Shown one piece after another: positions 55,182-64,000 of a DNA stretch of 64,000 nucleotides. Position numbers and translations under genes: made by a program. The number at the start of each line of letters is the position of its first letter. Position 1 is the first letter of the stretch. Origin of the DNA: Flavobacterium lindanitolerans (GTDB lineage Bacteria; Bacteroidota; Bacteroidia; Flavobacteriales; Flavobacteriaceae); contig NZ_PJND01000008.1 in NCBI RefSeq assembly GCF_002846575.1, forward strand, positions 248,001 through 312,000, given 5' to 3'. The notes below the pieces were generated by a model. That model saw only the letters and a program-made list of their open reading frames with translations, was not told where the DNA came from and ran no database searches.

Positions 55182-55536
55182 GCTAAAATAAAAAAATCAA
55201 AAAGAACTTCCCTTTAATTTGGCTTTAAAAAGCAATACAATCATTATCAAATAATTAGTAGAGATTGGATTTCTTAAATCGAAATATTTTTTTCAAAAAA
55301 TGAATTACACATCCCTTCACATTAACATATGTTTATCTCAAACAGACGAAACAAAGTGGTCTAATCTGATTTTGATTAATTCTAACATAGGCTGTAATAT
55401 TAGGTGTTTAATTGGACAAATATTGGTATCTATATTTTAAGGACATGATTAATATAGAGGAAACCTAATACTTATTGCTTTTCAGAGAAAAAACGCCTGA
55501 ATAAATCAGACGGTTTCATTTTTTATAAGGCTATTA
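55182..55536. other. AT-rich intergenic region with minus-strand terminator
   Basis: About 355 bases, AT-rich, no credible ORF. It contains the hairpin listed at 55489 but no other feature I can support. Confidence 0.4.
55489..55517 (-). terminator. Terminator of the small membrane protein operon
   Basis: On the minus strand, stem gtctga / tcaggc-like pairing (acgcctga with tcagacgg, one wobble) with a five-base loop, followed by TTTTTT. Confidence 0.6.
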
Positions 55537-55674
55537 TTACTCTTGTTTTGCAAATTCGGTTGGAGTTAATATTTCTGTTTTTCTGATTTTATTATATTTT
55601 ATTCCAAAAAACACTATTAACGCCAACATCACTAATAAACTAACAGATGCAACTATTTTTATTATTTTTTTCAT
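55537..55674 (-). CDS. Small membrane peptide (45 residues)
   Basis: Starts ATG at 55674 (MKKIIKIVASVSLLVMLALI), ends TAA at 55537. One hydrophobic helix (about 7-25) then a short polar tail ending EFAKQE. It lies 11 bases after the second stop of the preceding Cys-rich reading frame and before a terminator, so it is probably co-transcribed with it. No family recognised. Confidence 0.6.
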   Translation of the reverse strand: MKKIIKIVASVSLLVMLALIVFFGIKYNKIRKTEILTPTEFAKQE

Positions 55675-55685
55675 AAGTAATAAAA

Positions 55686-55832
55686 TTAACAACTTTTACA
55701 TACTGATTCCTGAACACACAGATAATACGATTCCGCTTGTTTGTCTCTAGTTTCTTTATCCAAAGATGTAGGTTCCGGACATCCTATTGAACCTATTGCT
55801 GCTAAAATTCTACCCCAAAATCCACAACAACT
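55686..55832 (-). other. In-frame 48-codon extension beyond the TGA of the lipoprotein gene
   Basis: Immediately after the TGA at 55833-55835 the same frame stays open for 48 codons (begins SCCGFWGRILAAIGSIGCPE, ends CKSC) to a TAA at 55686. It is Cys-rich (SCC, GCPE, LCVQ, VCKSC) like the end of the first part (GACCKLTD). It reads as a natural continuation, as if the TGA had replaced a Trp or Cys codon. Confidence 0.6.
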
Positions 55833-56243
55833 TCAATCAACAGTACCTTTATCAGTCAATTTACAACATGCTCCCTTCGGACTTGTATTTGATAACTTCC
55901 TTGCATATTCCATCATCTCAATTTGACCATAATCTAAATACAAATCATGTGAAACATTATGCAGGGCTATATAATGCTCATCTAGTAGTTCTCTGTCCTT
56001 ATTAATGTCATAAGGCTCCATAACTTTTAAAATACTATCTAGCTGGTATACTCTTTTATCCTTATCAAAATCAGAAATTGTTTTTGAATAAGTTCTTCTT
56101 GTCGTGTGTTTAAAGTCACTTTTATTAACAACTTGGTTAGAAACATGTTCATTTTTTTGTAAATTTTCTGATTCAGAGCAAGATAATAGCACTAATAGTA
56201 CAGGAATAAAAAAGATTTTTAAAATTTTTTTGGCGTTTATCAT
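55833..56243 (-). CDS. Lipoprotein, possibly truncated by an in-frame TGA
   Basis: 136 residues to the TGA, from MINAKKILKIFFIPVLLVLLS with the lipobox LLSC followed by SESEN; an earlier open start (56276) would add residues before the signal. The body is polar with RTYSKTISDFDKDKR and ends CCKLTDKGTVD. The frame resumes directly after the TGA for 48 codons, giving a 184-residue product if read through or if the stop is a recent mutation. Function unknown. Confidence 0.65.
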   Translation of the reverse strand: MINAKKILKIFFIPVLLVLLSCSESENLQKNEHVSNQVVNKSDFKHTTRRTYSKTISDFDKDKRVYQLDSILKVMEPYDINKDRELLDEHYIALHNVSHDLYLDYGQIEMMEYARKLSNTSPKGACCKLTDKGTVD

Positions 56244-56276
56244 AACTTTAAGTTTAATATATATCAAATATAACAT

Positions 56277-56561
56277 ATTCTATATATTTATAACTAATTA
56301 AAACATTTTATTTCAAAAATATTTTCCAACAATTGATTATTAGTTTGGATTTACCATCTATAACTTCCATGATCTCTTTACTATTGTAGTCTGAAGTAAT
56401 TTTTTAGTCCTTAGTTTGTCATTTTTCAATTGCTAGTTGTCTGGTTTTCATTTCTTTTAATTTGACAACAACTTTAAGTATACTTAATTATATTTATAGG
56501 AAATCAGTATATCAATAGATTATCATTCCTTATTTCAATAAAAGTAATAGAAGTATATTTA
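56277..56561. other. AT-rich intergenic region
   Basis: About 285 AT-rich bases upstream of the lipoprotein gene, presumably with its promoter. No credible ORF or clear -33/-7 pair was found. Confidence 0.35.
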
Positions 56562-56593
56562 TAAAAAAAGACCCTCTTGAATTAGAGAGTCTT
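56562..56593 (-). terminator. Terminator of the OmpR-type regulator operon
   Basis: Stem aagaccctct / agagagtctt (one wobble) with a five-base loop; followed on the minus strand by a T run. Confidence 0.85.
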
Positions 56594-56652
56594 GAAAAGT
56601 TAAAACATATTTGTTTTAAAAAAAGCTCCAATTTCTTGAAGCTTTTCTCGTA

Positions 56653-57369
56653 TTATTCTGAAACTTTGTTTTTGACTACCAGTCTAAAACCTTCACCGTG
56701 GATGTTCAAAATTTCTACATCCTCGTCTGCTTTCAAGTATTTTCTCAATTTTGCGATGTAAACGTCCATACTTCTTGAAGTAAAGTAGTTGTCATCACGC
56801 CAGATTTTTGTCAGCGCCAATTCTCTCGGCATTAAGTCGTTTTCGTGAACCGCAAGCATTTTAAGCAATTCGTTTTCTTTTGGGGAAAGTTTAATCGGTT
56901 CTTCGTCTTTATATGTCAAGAAACGTAATTTTGAATTCAGGTGAAAATTTCCAATCTGGAATTCAAATTTGGTATTGTCTGCTTTGCTATCTGAAGCCTT
57001 TCTCTGGATGATAGCTTTGATTTTCATCAATAATACTTCAGAGTCAAATGGCTTGTTCAAATAATCGTCTGCTCCTACTTTGTAGCCCTTCAGCACATCT
57101 TCTTTCATCGATTTTGCTGTTAAGAAAATCAAAGGAATGTCTTTATTTTTCTCTCTGATTTCTTTTGCTAAAGTATATCCGTCTTTATAAGGCATCATTA
57201 CGTCAAGTATGCACAAATCGAAGGTATCCTTTTTAAATTTCTCGAAACCTTCCATCCCGTTTTTAGCCAAGGTAACCTCGAAATCGTTGAGACTCAGATA
57301 ATCTTTTAAAATTGAACCAAAGTTAGGGTCATCTTCGACTAGGAGGATTTTCTTGTTTACATTTTCCAT
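56653..57369 (-). CDS. OmpR-family response regulator
   Basis: 238 residues. Receiver domain with DDPNFG (acidic pocket), phospho-Asp in CILDVMMPYKDG and Lys in DDYLNKPFDSE; winged-helix DNA-binding domain (about 135-232) with LSPKENELLKML and TSRSMDVYIAKLRKYLK. Three bases after the kinase gene on the same strand. Confidence 0.95.
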   Translation of the reverse strand: MENVNKKILLVEDDPNFGSILKDYLSLNDFEVTLAKNGMEGFEKFKKDTFDLCILDVMMPYKDGYTLAKEIREKNKDIPLIFLTAKSMKEDVLKGYKVGADDYLNKPFDSEVLLMKIKAIIQRKASDSKADNTKFEFQIGNFHLNSKLRFLTYKDEEPIKLSPKENELLKMLAVHENDLMPRELALTKIWRDDNYFTSRSMDVYIAKLRKYLKADEDVEILNIHGEGFRLVVKNKVSE

Positions 57370-57372
57370 AGC

Positions 57373-58956
57373 TTAATTAATTAGTGGTAATTTTATAATG
57401 AAGGTGCTACCCTTCCCTTTTTCGCTTTCTACAAATATTTGACCGTTATGGTCGTCTACAATTCTTTTCACGTAGGCCAATCCCAAACCGTGACCTTTTA
57501 CGTTATGCAAATCTCCGGTATGTTCTCTGTAGAACTTCTCGAAAATTCTTTTTTGAGCCGCCTTACCCATTCCTTGTCCCTGGTCTTTTACTTTAATCAG
57601 GATAAAGTCCTTGACATTTTCTGTATAAATATCAATTATCGGGGCTTCCGGCGAATATTTTATCGCATTGTCCAGAATGTTTACCATTACGTTAGTAAAG
57701 TGAACATCGTTGACCAGCGTTGTTGTTCTTGTTGCATTAAAATGCGTTCTTATTGTTCCCTGCCTGTCTTCAACAATCAAATTCACATGTTCTACGGCAT
57801 CTTCAACTATCGTTTGCACGTCGATTGGGTCCTTAGTAATTTCGAGCTCTTTCTTCTCCAACTTGGAAATTCGGAGCACATTCTCAACCTGGGCATGCAT
57901 ACGTTTGTTTTCGTCTCTTATCATTTGAAGATAGCGGTGTACTTTTTCCTTATCTTCAATAATCTTAGGGTTCTTGATTGCATCCAAAGCCAGATTTATG
58001 GTAGCAATAGGTGTTTTGAACTCATGCGTCATATTATTGATGAAATCCGTCTTGATTTCTGAAATCTGGCGCTGCTTTATCAATTGGTTCAAAGCACTTG
58101 CATAGGCAATGATGATAATCAGGGTAAATGTGATTGACAAAATCGTAATTCCTATCAAATCTGTAAAAAGGAATTTCTTTTTTTCCGGAAAGCTTACCAG
58201 CAGCTGGTACTTGCTTTTTCCATCGCTATCGGTCAGGATAGGTGTCTGGAAAGTAGAATTCTTGTCAAACTTAAAATTGTCTGACCTGATTTTTGTAGCA
58301 AGGCCATCACTGTAAATACCAAATTCGAAAGGTGTCTTTACTTCATACTGCTTCAGTTCCTGTTGCAACATTTTTTGCAACTTTTCTTTTGAAACCCTGT
58401 CTTTCAAAGGTTTTGTTTCCGCAATATCTTTATAGAACATATCGAATTGTGCTCTTTCAAGCATTTCGATGTTTCCAGATTTTTCAATTGTAATATCTGG
58501 AGTGGTATTTTTCTGGATGCCCGAATTGTCAATCGGTTTGCCTGAATATATTTCGGTTCGGCGTTTGGAAATAAAATTTTGCGCCTTAACCGAATCTTTT
58601 TTCTTATCAAAGAACGTCAGATTGATATTATAATCCTCTGCAATAATGTTGTTTGAATAAATTATAGTTTCGTTTGTAACTTTGTTCTTCTGCACAAGAA
58701 CGAAGTCCAGCAATTGGCTTGGGTTTGGGTCTTTTCCAATGCTGTCACGCAAAATGTTATACTGATTTACAATTGTATAAGTTTCCTGCTGCTTTAATTT
58801 CTCTGAAACATTCCCTATAACCTGTTGTACATGATATTTAAATTGTTCTTCGTTATTATTGAAAGATGTATTAATCAAATATAACTGAACCAAAATAATT
58901 CCTATCAAAGATAGGCTCATTAACACAACCAGTAAGCGAAACAATGTCTTATTCAT
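57373..58956 (-). CDS. Membrane sensor histidine kinase
   Basis: 527 residues from MNKTLFRLLVVLMSLSLIGI. Two membrane helices (about 7-28 and 263-287) flank a ~235-residue periplasmic sensor domain. HisKA with phospho-acceptor His in FINNMTHEFKTPIATI, HATPase with N box VNILDNAIKYSPEAP, G1 VKDQGQGMG and G2 GHGLGLAYVKRIVDDH. Pairs with the OmpR-type regulator; the pair is a common core system of flavobacteria. Confidence 0.94.
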   Translation of the reverse strand: MNKTLFRLLVVLMSLSLIGIILVQLYLINTSFNNNEEQFKYHVQQVIGNVSEKLKQQETYTIVNQYNILRDSIGKDPNPSQLLDFVLVQKNKVTNETIIYSNNIIAEDYNINLTFFDKKKDSVKAQNFISKRRTEIYSGKPIDNSGIQKNTTPDITIEKSGNIEMLERAQFDMFYKDIAETKPLKDRVSKEKLQKMLQQELKQYEVKTPFEFGIYSDGLATKIRSDNFKFDKNSTFQTPILTDSDGKSKYQLLVSFPEKKKFLFTDLIGITILSITFTLIIIIAYASALNQLIKQRQISEIKTDFINNMTHEFKTPIATINLALDAIKNPKIIEDKEKVHRYLQMIRDENKRMHAQVENVLRISKLEKKELEITKDPIDVQTIVEDAVEHVNLIVEDRQGTIRTHFNATRTTTLVNDVHFTNVMVNILDNAIKYSPEAPIIDIYTENVKDFILIKVKDQGQGMGKAAQKRIFEKFYREHTGDLHNVKGHGLGLAYVKRIVDDHNGQIFVESEKGKGSTFIIKLPLIN

Positions 58957-59028
58957 CAAAAACAAAATTAACATTTTAACATTTAATCAATGAATACATT
59001 AACCAAACATTAACATCTAATTCATAAA

Positions 59029-59613
59029 TTATTGATTTCTTAATAGGGTAATTATGTTTTCTGCAGATTGTTTTGCTTTTTCCAATTCGATGTTTTCGAT
59101 TATAAAATCGCTCATAGACTTTTTTGTCTCATCATCCCATTGGTGTGACATTCGCTGTTCTACAGCTTCTCTTGTCACGGCATCGCGCTTCATGACTCTT
59201 TGTATGCGGTTTTCTTTCGGAGCTGTGACCAAAATAATTTTATCACAGTCTTTATAGCTTCCACTCTCAAAAAGAATAGCAGCTTCTTTAACCACCAGTG
59301 GATAATTGTTATGCTGTTTTACCCAATTCTGAAAATGAAGATAGACTTCGGGATGGATGATGGCATTGTATTTTTTAAGTTTTTCCGGGTCCTGAAAAAC
59401 CAGTGCCGCTATTTTTTTTCTGTCGATTTTACCATTTTCCAGTATATCATCTCCAAAAAGGGCAATAACCTTAGCAATTACATCGGCAGTATCGAGTATT
59501 TTTTTCGCCTCGGTATCAGCAATATAAACCGGAATCCCGAGTGATTCTATATGTTTGGCAATAGAACTTTTTCCGCTTCCTATGCCCCCTGTCAGACCGA
59601 TGATTTTTGTCAT
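59029..59613 (-). CDS. coaE: Dephospho-CoA kinase
   Basis: 194 residues. Last step of coenzyme A synthesis. P-loop GLTGGIGSGKSSIAKH, then IPVYIADTEAKKIL and AAILFESGSYKDCDKIILV; VMKRDAVTREAVEQRMSHQW lid region. Twelve bases after the glycosyltransferase gene, probably co-transcribed. Confidence 0.96.
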   Translation of the reverse strand: MTKIIGLTGGIGSGKSSIAKHIESLGIPVYIADTEAKKILDTADVIAKVIALFGDDILENGKIDRKKIAALVFQDPEKLKKYNAIIHPEVYLHFQNWVKQHNNYPLVVKEAAILFESGSYKDCDKIILVTAPKENRIQRVMKRDAVTREAVEQRMSHQWDDETKKSMSDFIIENIELEKAKQSAENIITLLRNQ

Positions 59614-59625
59614 GATTTTGATAAT

Positions 59626-60624
59626 TTATTTTTTAAAAAACAACTCCGGAAATACTTCCTGAGGTTTCTTTTTCAGCACTTTGATATTCCAAAACGATTT
59701 CAGAAAGCCCGTGCCGTAGCCATAAAACTGTGTTACTACTGCTATCAGGGAAAAGAATCCTATTTTCAGGCTTTTATTCTGAAAAGTGGAAACAATAAAA
59801 ATTGCTAAGAAATAAAAAACATATAAGACCAGAAAAATGCATGTCCAGAAAAAAGAAAATACCACCGAAGCAAGGAATCCCAAAAGAAAGAGCGTTGGAA
59901 AGAAAAAGGTCAGCTTACTGTATTCCGGATACCAACTATCCAATATGGGTCTGGCTTTGCCGAACTTGTTTACCTGTTTGTAGAACTTTGACCAATCAAT
60001 TCTTCTTTTATGATAGACATAGGCTTTTGGGAACAATCGTGTTTCAAAATTCATTTTCCAAAGTCTTATCGAAAGGTCCGGGTCTTCTCCGGGATGGATA
60101 TTCCCAAAGCCCTGGCTGGCCTCAAATGCTTTTTTAGACAATCCCATGTTAAAACTTCTGGGCTGAAATTTATCTATTTTTTCAGAACCTCCTCGAATTC
60201 CTCCAGTTGTCAAAAAAGAAGTCATTGAAAAATTAATGGCTTTCTGTATGTCGGAAAAGCTGTCCAGAGCTTTATCAGGACCTCCAAAACAATCTACATA
60301 ATTCAGTTCCAATGCTTTTTCTGCTTCTAAGAGATAGTCTGGCGGAAGAATACAGTCTGAGTCTAAAATTAAAAAATAATCGCCTAGAGCTTTTCTCATT
60401 CCAAAATTTCTGGAATCTCCCGGTCCTGAATTTTCTTTAAAATAGTACGAAATGGCGAGTCTTTCCTGGTAAGTATCAATAATATGTTGGCACGGAATAG
60501 TAGAACCATCCTCAATTACAACAACTTCAAAGGGCTTGTCGTATTTCTGCAAAACCAAACTTTGTAATAATTCGTCGATTTCGTCCGGCCTGTTATAGAC
60601 CGGAATTATAAAAGAAAATTTCAT
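59626..60624 (-). CDS. Family 2 glycosyltransferase
   Basis: 332 residues. GT-A fold with FSFIIPVYNRPDEIDELL, VVIEDGST, the metal DxD-like motif LILDSDCILPPDYL and GGSEKIDKFQPRSFNMG. Two hydrophobic segments near the C-terminus (about 247-265 and 270-285) suggest membrane attachment. Acceptor unknown; likely envelope polysaccharide or glycolipid. Confidence 0.92.
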   Translation of the reverse strand: MKFSFIIPVYNRPDEIDELLQSLVLQKYDKPFEVVVIEDGSTIPCQHIIDTYQERLAISYYFKENSGPGDSRNFGMRKALGDYFLILDSDCILPPDYLLEAEKALELNYVDCFGGPDKALDSFSDIQKAINFSMTSFLTTGGIRGGSEKIDKFQPRSFNMGLSKKAFEASQGFGNIHPGEDPDLSIRLWKMNFETRLFPKAYVYHKRRIDWSKFYKQVNKFGKARPILDSWYPEYSKLTFFFPTLFLLGFLASVVFSFFWTCIFLVLYVFYFLAIFIVSTFQNKSLKIGFFSLIAVVTQFYGYGTGFLKSFWNIKVLKKKPQEVFPELFFKK

Positions 60625-60662
60625 ACGGAATTTTAAACTTTAACAAAGATAACTTTTATAAA

Positions 60663-60691
60663 CAAAAAAACCATCCCGTTAGAGGATGGCT
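60663..60691 (-). terminator. Terminator of the T9SS cargo gene
   Basis: On the minus strand, stem agccatcc / ggatggtt (one wobble) with a seven-base loop and a following T run. Confidence 0.85.
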
Positions 60692-60712
60692 TTTATCGCT
60701 TTTTAAAAACTA

Positions 60713-63700
60713 TTATTTTTTGACAATCTTTACATTTTTCATCACATTGCCTATTGCCGCTTTCAAAATGTAGGTACCTTTTGGTAGTTGTGAAAAATCA
60801 AGCTGTTCCTGCATAGCATCTAATTTTTTTGAAAAAACTCTTTGCCCTAAAAGATTATAAATTTCCACAGAATCAATGTTTTCAGAAGCTACCAGATTTA
60901 ACCTGTCTGATACCGGATTAGGATAATATTTAAAAGCGATTGCCTCAAAATCATCAGTTCCCAGGTTAATTCCTGCCGTAACAGCAAGCCTGCCACTACT
61001 TTCACAGCCATTTATGGTTTGTGATGCATAATAGGTTGTACCACTCACCAATATTGTTGATAATGGCAGTCTGTTTCCATCTGCATCATACCAAATGATA
61101 TCGCTTCCGTTAACAACAAAATCAACCAACGTCTGTCCTGTTACGAAATCCTGTACTGGACTACCGGTTGGTTCCGCTACAGTTCCGCTACAAATTATTT
61201 GTCCATGAGAAAAATATCCTGAAAAATCAGACACTCTGATTGACGAATAAGTATACAAATTGTCTGCGGCAACTATTGAAGCCGGAGAAAATACCGCATA
61301 TTCGCCATTTGCTGTTGCTGATTTCAGCATTTTACTGTTTGCGGTTATGCCTGCATCTACTATCCTGACATTTGCATTCAGTAAATTTGCGTTTCCGGCA
61401 ATGAGTAAGGCTTCCCAACGGTTATTGGAAAGTGATGAAACATTTGACGGGAAAGTTCCGGAATTTGCCACAAATGCCTCTCCTTTCATTTGTAAAGCAC
61501 CTCCCGATGTTGACGGGTCAATATAAAAAGGCAAATAACTGCCGTCTTTTCCAACCGGATAGATTGTCACATTCGAATACGTACCTACTGCCGTTCTGTT
61601 GTTACCGAAGGTTCTTGCCAAAGGTCCGTTGATGTATGCTGTAGCAGAGCCACCTGCAATATCACCAGCCACAGTTGCCGTTCCAACCGTTAGTAAATTA
61701 GTATTTGAAGTATTTACCTTGCCTTCATTAAGAGTCAGGGTTCCGCTTAATGATACAGGGGAATTTAAGGTTACACCCGCCGTACTTCCGTTATTGAACA
61801 CCATATTTGCAAAATTAGCAGTTGGCGAAGCAGCAAGATTTCTTATGATTCCGTTGTTAGTCAGCTGTTGTAAGTTTAAGCTTGGGCCAAAAGCCACCGT
61901 TGATTCGTTTACGAATCTTGCGTTTGCAAAGAAAAAACCTGTTGTTGATGTGAGTATACCTCCAATGTTGACCATTGCACTACCGTTTAAATAAATGGTA
62001 GAGATACGGCACTCGGCACCATTATTAATCGTAAGGTCTCCATTAACCGGAACCGGATAGGTACTTGTAAGATAACGATTTGTTCCTTCCGGACCTTCTA
62101 CAATGACATTTCCTAAAGGCAAACCTGTTACCGTTGCCCAGCAATTTATCCTGAATCCGTTTGTGGCATTACCGCCGGATTGTACCGATACACCATCACC
62201 GAATCGGATTGTATGTCCGGATGTCACATTTACAGAGCCTTCAAAGGCCCCATCAATCCTTAAAACATCATTGGCAGTTGTTGAAGCATGCGGGTCGACT
62301 ATTGTGAGTATTCCTCCAGTCCAATTAAGGCTTTCAGAATCTTCCGGAATGATGTTGATGATTCGGGTTCCATTAGGCACACTGGTTGCAGCATTACCCG
62401 AATTTCCATCCACATTGATATTCCCCCCACTTTGAGAAAATACCGAACCAAAAGAAGTCGAAATATTACCGTTCACATTCAGGGTTCCGGCAGTGACTTC
62501 TAAAACTCCCAAAACATTTAATGTATTGTTATTGTCTGTACATCCCACAACCAAATCACCTCCGGAAACCGAAAGCTTACCTCCAAGTGAAACCGTAAGT
62601 CCCTTGCAGCTATTTCCGGCTGAATTTATACTCACGGTATGGTTAGGTGCAATGCTTACTATTTCATTACAGTTAGGAACATTTCCTTTGCTCCAAATGG
62701 CAGCATTGTTCCAGTTTCCACTTGCTATTGAAGCATTAGGCGTGTCAGCAAAAGCAAGGCCAATGTAAAGCGGTGATTGGGTTAACTGCGCCAATGTCAA
62801 TCCTGTTCTTTGTCCCATTGGAAGGTTTGTCCCGTTGAGATGTGTTCCTTCGACTGCTGCTGTTTCCCTGATAATCCTGCTGTTTCCATTGGAAGCCAAA
62901 TAAGCATTTTGTCCAATAAGCGCGATGTTGTATGTAGCTGAAACAGGCACAGTGCCCGGAGTCGAAAACGTCCAATTCCCGTCATATTTTGAATCCAGCA
63001 CATAACCGGAATCAGAAATTGACGATGCAGAAGTTGTAGCTGCATCAACATATTTACAAGCTATCTGCCCTCCTGCTGTTGGCGTGACACGCTGTACATA
63101 GGCAGCCCTGTTAATTCCGGTACTGCTAATAAAAGGATATCTGCCTAAAGCGGCCGTTGGCTGACTTCCAGCAGTCAATGCTGTCCCTGTAGCCGTATTT
63201 GCCCACCATCTTGAAAAAGTTCCCGACACAAATCCTCCGGAAGTATAGACAAGTGCTCCAATGGCATTATTTCCTGTTCCGGCGGCTACTCCCGTACCTA
63301 AAATCAGCGTATTGCTTCCCAAGGCCACTTTTCCTTTGGTGAAAGTAAGATTACCACCTACTCTCAAATCATTAAAGTTCCAGGTTATTACTCCTGTAGA
63401 AGAATTGTTGAATGTGAGGTTCCTGATGAGATTGTTTGTAAATGTACCTGTTCCTCCAATTGTTTGAGGAATTATACCGTCAAATGTCAAAATATTATTA
63501 ACTGCCGTTCCTTTGGAAAGGTCAATATTACCATTATTTGTCATGTTTCGTGAAACCACCAGGCTTTTTCCTGTCGTACCGGCAAAAGCATCCAGATTAC
63601 CTCCCGTGTTGACCAACAAATTACCCTTTATCGCAAAAGTAGCAGCAGCCGTTGCATAGTTCAGGGTTCCGTTTATGGTAAGGTCGTTTATGGCTAAATT

Positions 63701-64000
63701 ATTTACGTTAAGGGTTACTGTTGTCCCTGTTGAAACAATTGCATTGTCTGCGCTAGTCGGAACTGCATTTATATCCCAGGTAGCGGGAAGATTCCAGTTT
63801 CCTGACGCTACCGATGTAAAAGTTCTTGGCGGATTGGATATCATAGAAACCTGGTCGATTGCTGCAGGCGGATTCACGACATCTAAAATATCAGATTTCC
63901 AACTGAATACCAGCTTATAAGAATTTCCCGGCACAACAGCAAGAGAAATATTGGCGGTACTCCAGTTTGTAGAACTTAATTTATACAATGTTCCTATTTG
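60713..64000 (-). CDS. Large T9SS-exported cell-surface protein, C-terminal part (5' truncated by window edge)
   Basis: At least 1,095 residues are in the window and the frame remains open to base 64000, so the true start is outside. Repeated beta-helix-like strands occur throughout (SGNWNLPATWDINAVPTSAD, ASGNWNNAAIWSKGNVPNCN, runs of TLNVNGNIS and GGNINVDGN types). The final ~75 residues are a type A T9SS sorting domain (FKYYPNPVSDRLNLVAS to VKIVKK). Probably an adhesin or surface-layer-like cargo. No catalytic motif was recognised. Confidence 0.9.
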   Translation of the reverse strand, partial: QIGTLYKLSSTNWSTANISLAVVPGNSYKLVFSWKSDILDVVNPPAAIDQVSMISNPPRTFTSVASGNWNLPATWDINAVPTSADNAIVSTGTTVTLNVNNLAINDLTINGTLNYATAAATFAIKGNLLVNTGGNLDAFAGTTGKSLVVSRNMTNNGNIDLSKGTAVNNILTFDGIIPQTIGGTGTFTNNLIRNLTFNNSSTGVITWNFNDLRVGGNLTFTKGKVALGSNTLILGTGVAAGTGNNAIGALVYTSGGFVSGTFSRWWANTATGTALTAGSQPTAALGRYPFISSTGINRAAYVQRVTPTAGGQIACKYVDAATTSASSISDSGYVLDSKYDGNWTFSTPGTVPVSATYNIALIGQNAYLASNGNSRIIRETAAVEGTHLNGTNLPMGQRTGLTLAQLTQSPLYIGLAFADTPNASIASGNWNNAAIWSKGNVPNCNEIVSIAPNHTVSINSAGNSCKGLTVSLGGKLSVSGGDLVVGCTDNNNTLNVLGVLEVTAGTLNVNGNISTSFGSVFSQSGGNINVDGNSGNAATSVPNGTRIINIIPEDSESLNWTGGILTIVDPHASTTANDVLRIDGAFEGSVNVTSGHTIRFGDGVSVQSGGNATNGFRINCWATVTGLPLGNVIVEGPEGTNRYLTSTYPVPVNGDLTINNGAECRISTIYLNGSAMVNIGGILTSTTGFFFANARFVNESTVAFGPSLNLQQLTNNGIIRNLAASPTANFANMVFNNGSTAGVTLNSPVSLSGTLTLNEGKVNTSNTNLLTVGTATVAGDIAGGSATAYINGPLARTFGNNRTAVGTYSNVTIYPVGKDGSYLPFYIDPSTSGGALQMKGEAFVANSGTFPSNVSSLSNNRWEALLIAGNANLLNANVRIVDAGITANSKMLKSATANGEYAVFSPASIVAADNLYTYSSIRVSDFSGYFSHGQIICSGTVAEPTGSPVQDFVTGQTLVDFVVNGSDIIWYDADGNRLPLSTILVSGTTYYASQTINGCESSGRLAVTAGINLGTDDFEAIAFKYYPNPVSDRLNLVASENIDSVEIYNLLGQRVFSKKLDAMQEQLDFSQLPKGTYILKAAIGNVMKNVKIVKK

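Noticed and set aside
55833..55835. TGA as selenocysteine
   Set aside because: No SECIS-like stem and no Sec machinery is visible; mutation or readthrough is more likely.
61599..62435. Plus-strand ORFs opposite the T9SS cargo gene
   Set aside because: Shadow frames of a long low-complexity gene; no domain and no promoter.
1..64000. tRNA, rRNA, integrases, transposases or prophage genes
   Set aside because: Looked for in gaps and reading frames; none could be supported.

Overview
The window looks like a chromosomal segment of a Flavobacterium-like member of the Bacteroidota. The DNA is AT-rich. Several genes are preceded by the flavobacterial promoter form (TTG, about 19 bases, then TAnnTTTG), and some starts lie almost at the predicted transcription start. 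Two secreted proteins end in type IX secretion (T9SS) sorting domains. There is a YtxJ protein of the bacillithiol redox system, and arginine synthesis uses an acylornithine carbamoyltransferase. No rRNA, tRNA, prophage, insertion sequence or CRISPR array was recognised.

Layout. 1-1385: end of a sensor kinase plus a LytTR response regulator. 1741-6449: the most unusual locus, a 455-residue Cys/Thr/Pro-rich repeat protein followed by an APH-type kinase, a HopA1-family protein and a LanC-like cyclase. This is the enzyme set expected for a class V-like (split kinase/lyase/cyclase) lanthipeptide system, but with a very large multi-repeat substrate. 6514-9140: AAA+ ATPase and VWA protein pair. 9302-10468: pentapeptide-repeat protein and MiaE. 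10676-14604: serine hydrolase, BlaI-type repressor and M56/BlaR1-type protease with a seven-residue repeat tail; a palindrome at the promoter is a candidate operator. 14776-21200: GlyA, fumarylacetoacetase, a lipoprotein, a propeller protein and a secreted amidase.

21321-29718: complete arginine operon (GNAT, argG, argC, argD, argF', argB, argE-like, argH), preceded by a 25-codon leader ORF with three rare CGG arginine codons. 29723-29926: inverted repeat. 29943-42832: housekeeping and envelope genes (YtxJ, ClpB, small orphans, aldose epimerase-like, ABC pair, VF530, histidine phosphatase, OmpW, SmpB, HTH-Fic, Pcm). 43037-49110: S9 peptidase, LytS/LytTR pair, oxidoreductase, 3-hydroxyacyl-CoA dehydrogenase. 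49344-55181: DUF1015, YggS, DnaQ/GIY-YIG fusion, voltage-gated channel with a C-terminal zinc ribbon, MiaA, acyl-ACP thioesterase. 55537-56243: a Cys-rich lipoprotein gene with an in-frame TGA followed by 48 further open codons, then a 45-residue membrane peptide. 56653-64000: OmpR/HK pair, CoaE, glycosyltransferase and the C-terminal part of a very large T9SS cargo protein.

The likely undescribed system is the 1741-6449 locus. The paired APH kinase and HopA1 protein are known from class V lanthipeptides and thioamitides as the Ser/Thr dehydration machinery, and LanC proteins close thioether rings. The adjacent substrate has many Cys residues with Ser/Thr two to four residues before them. No transporter, leader protease or immunity gene lies beside it.
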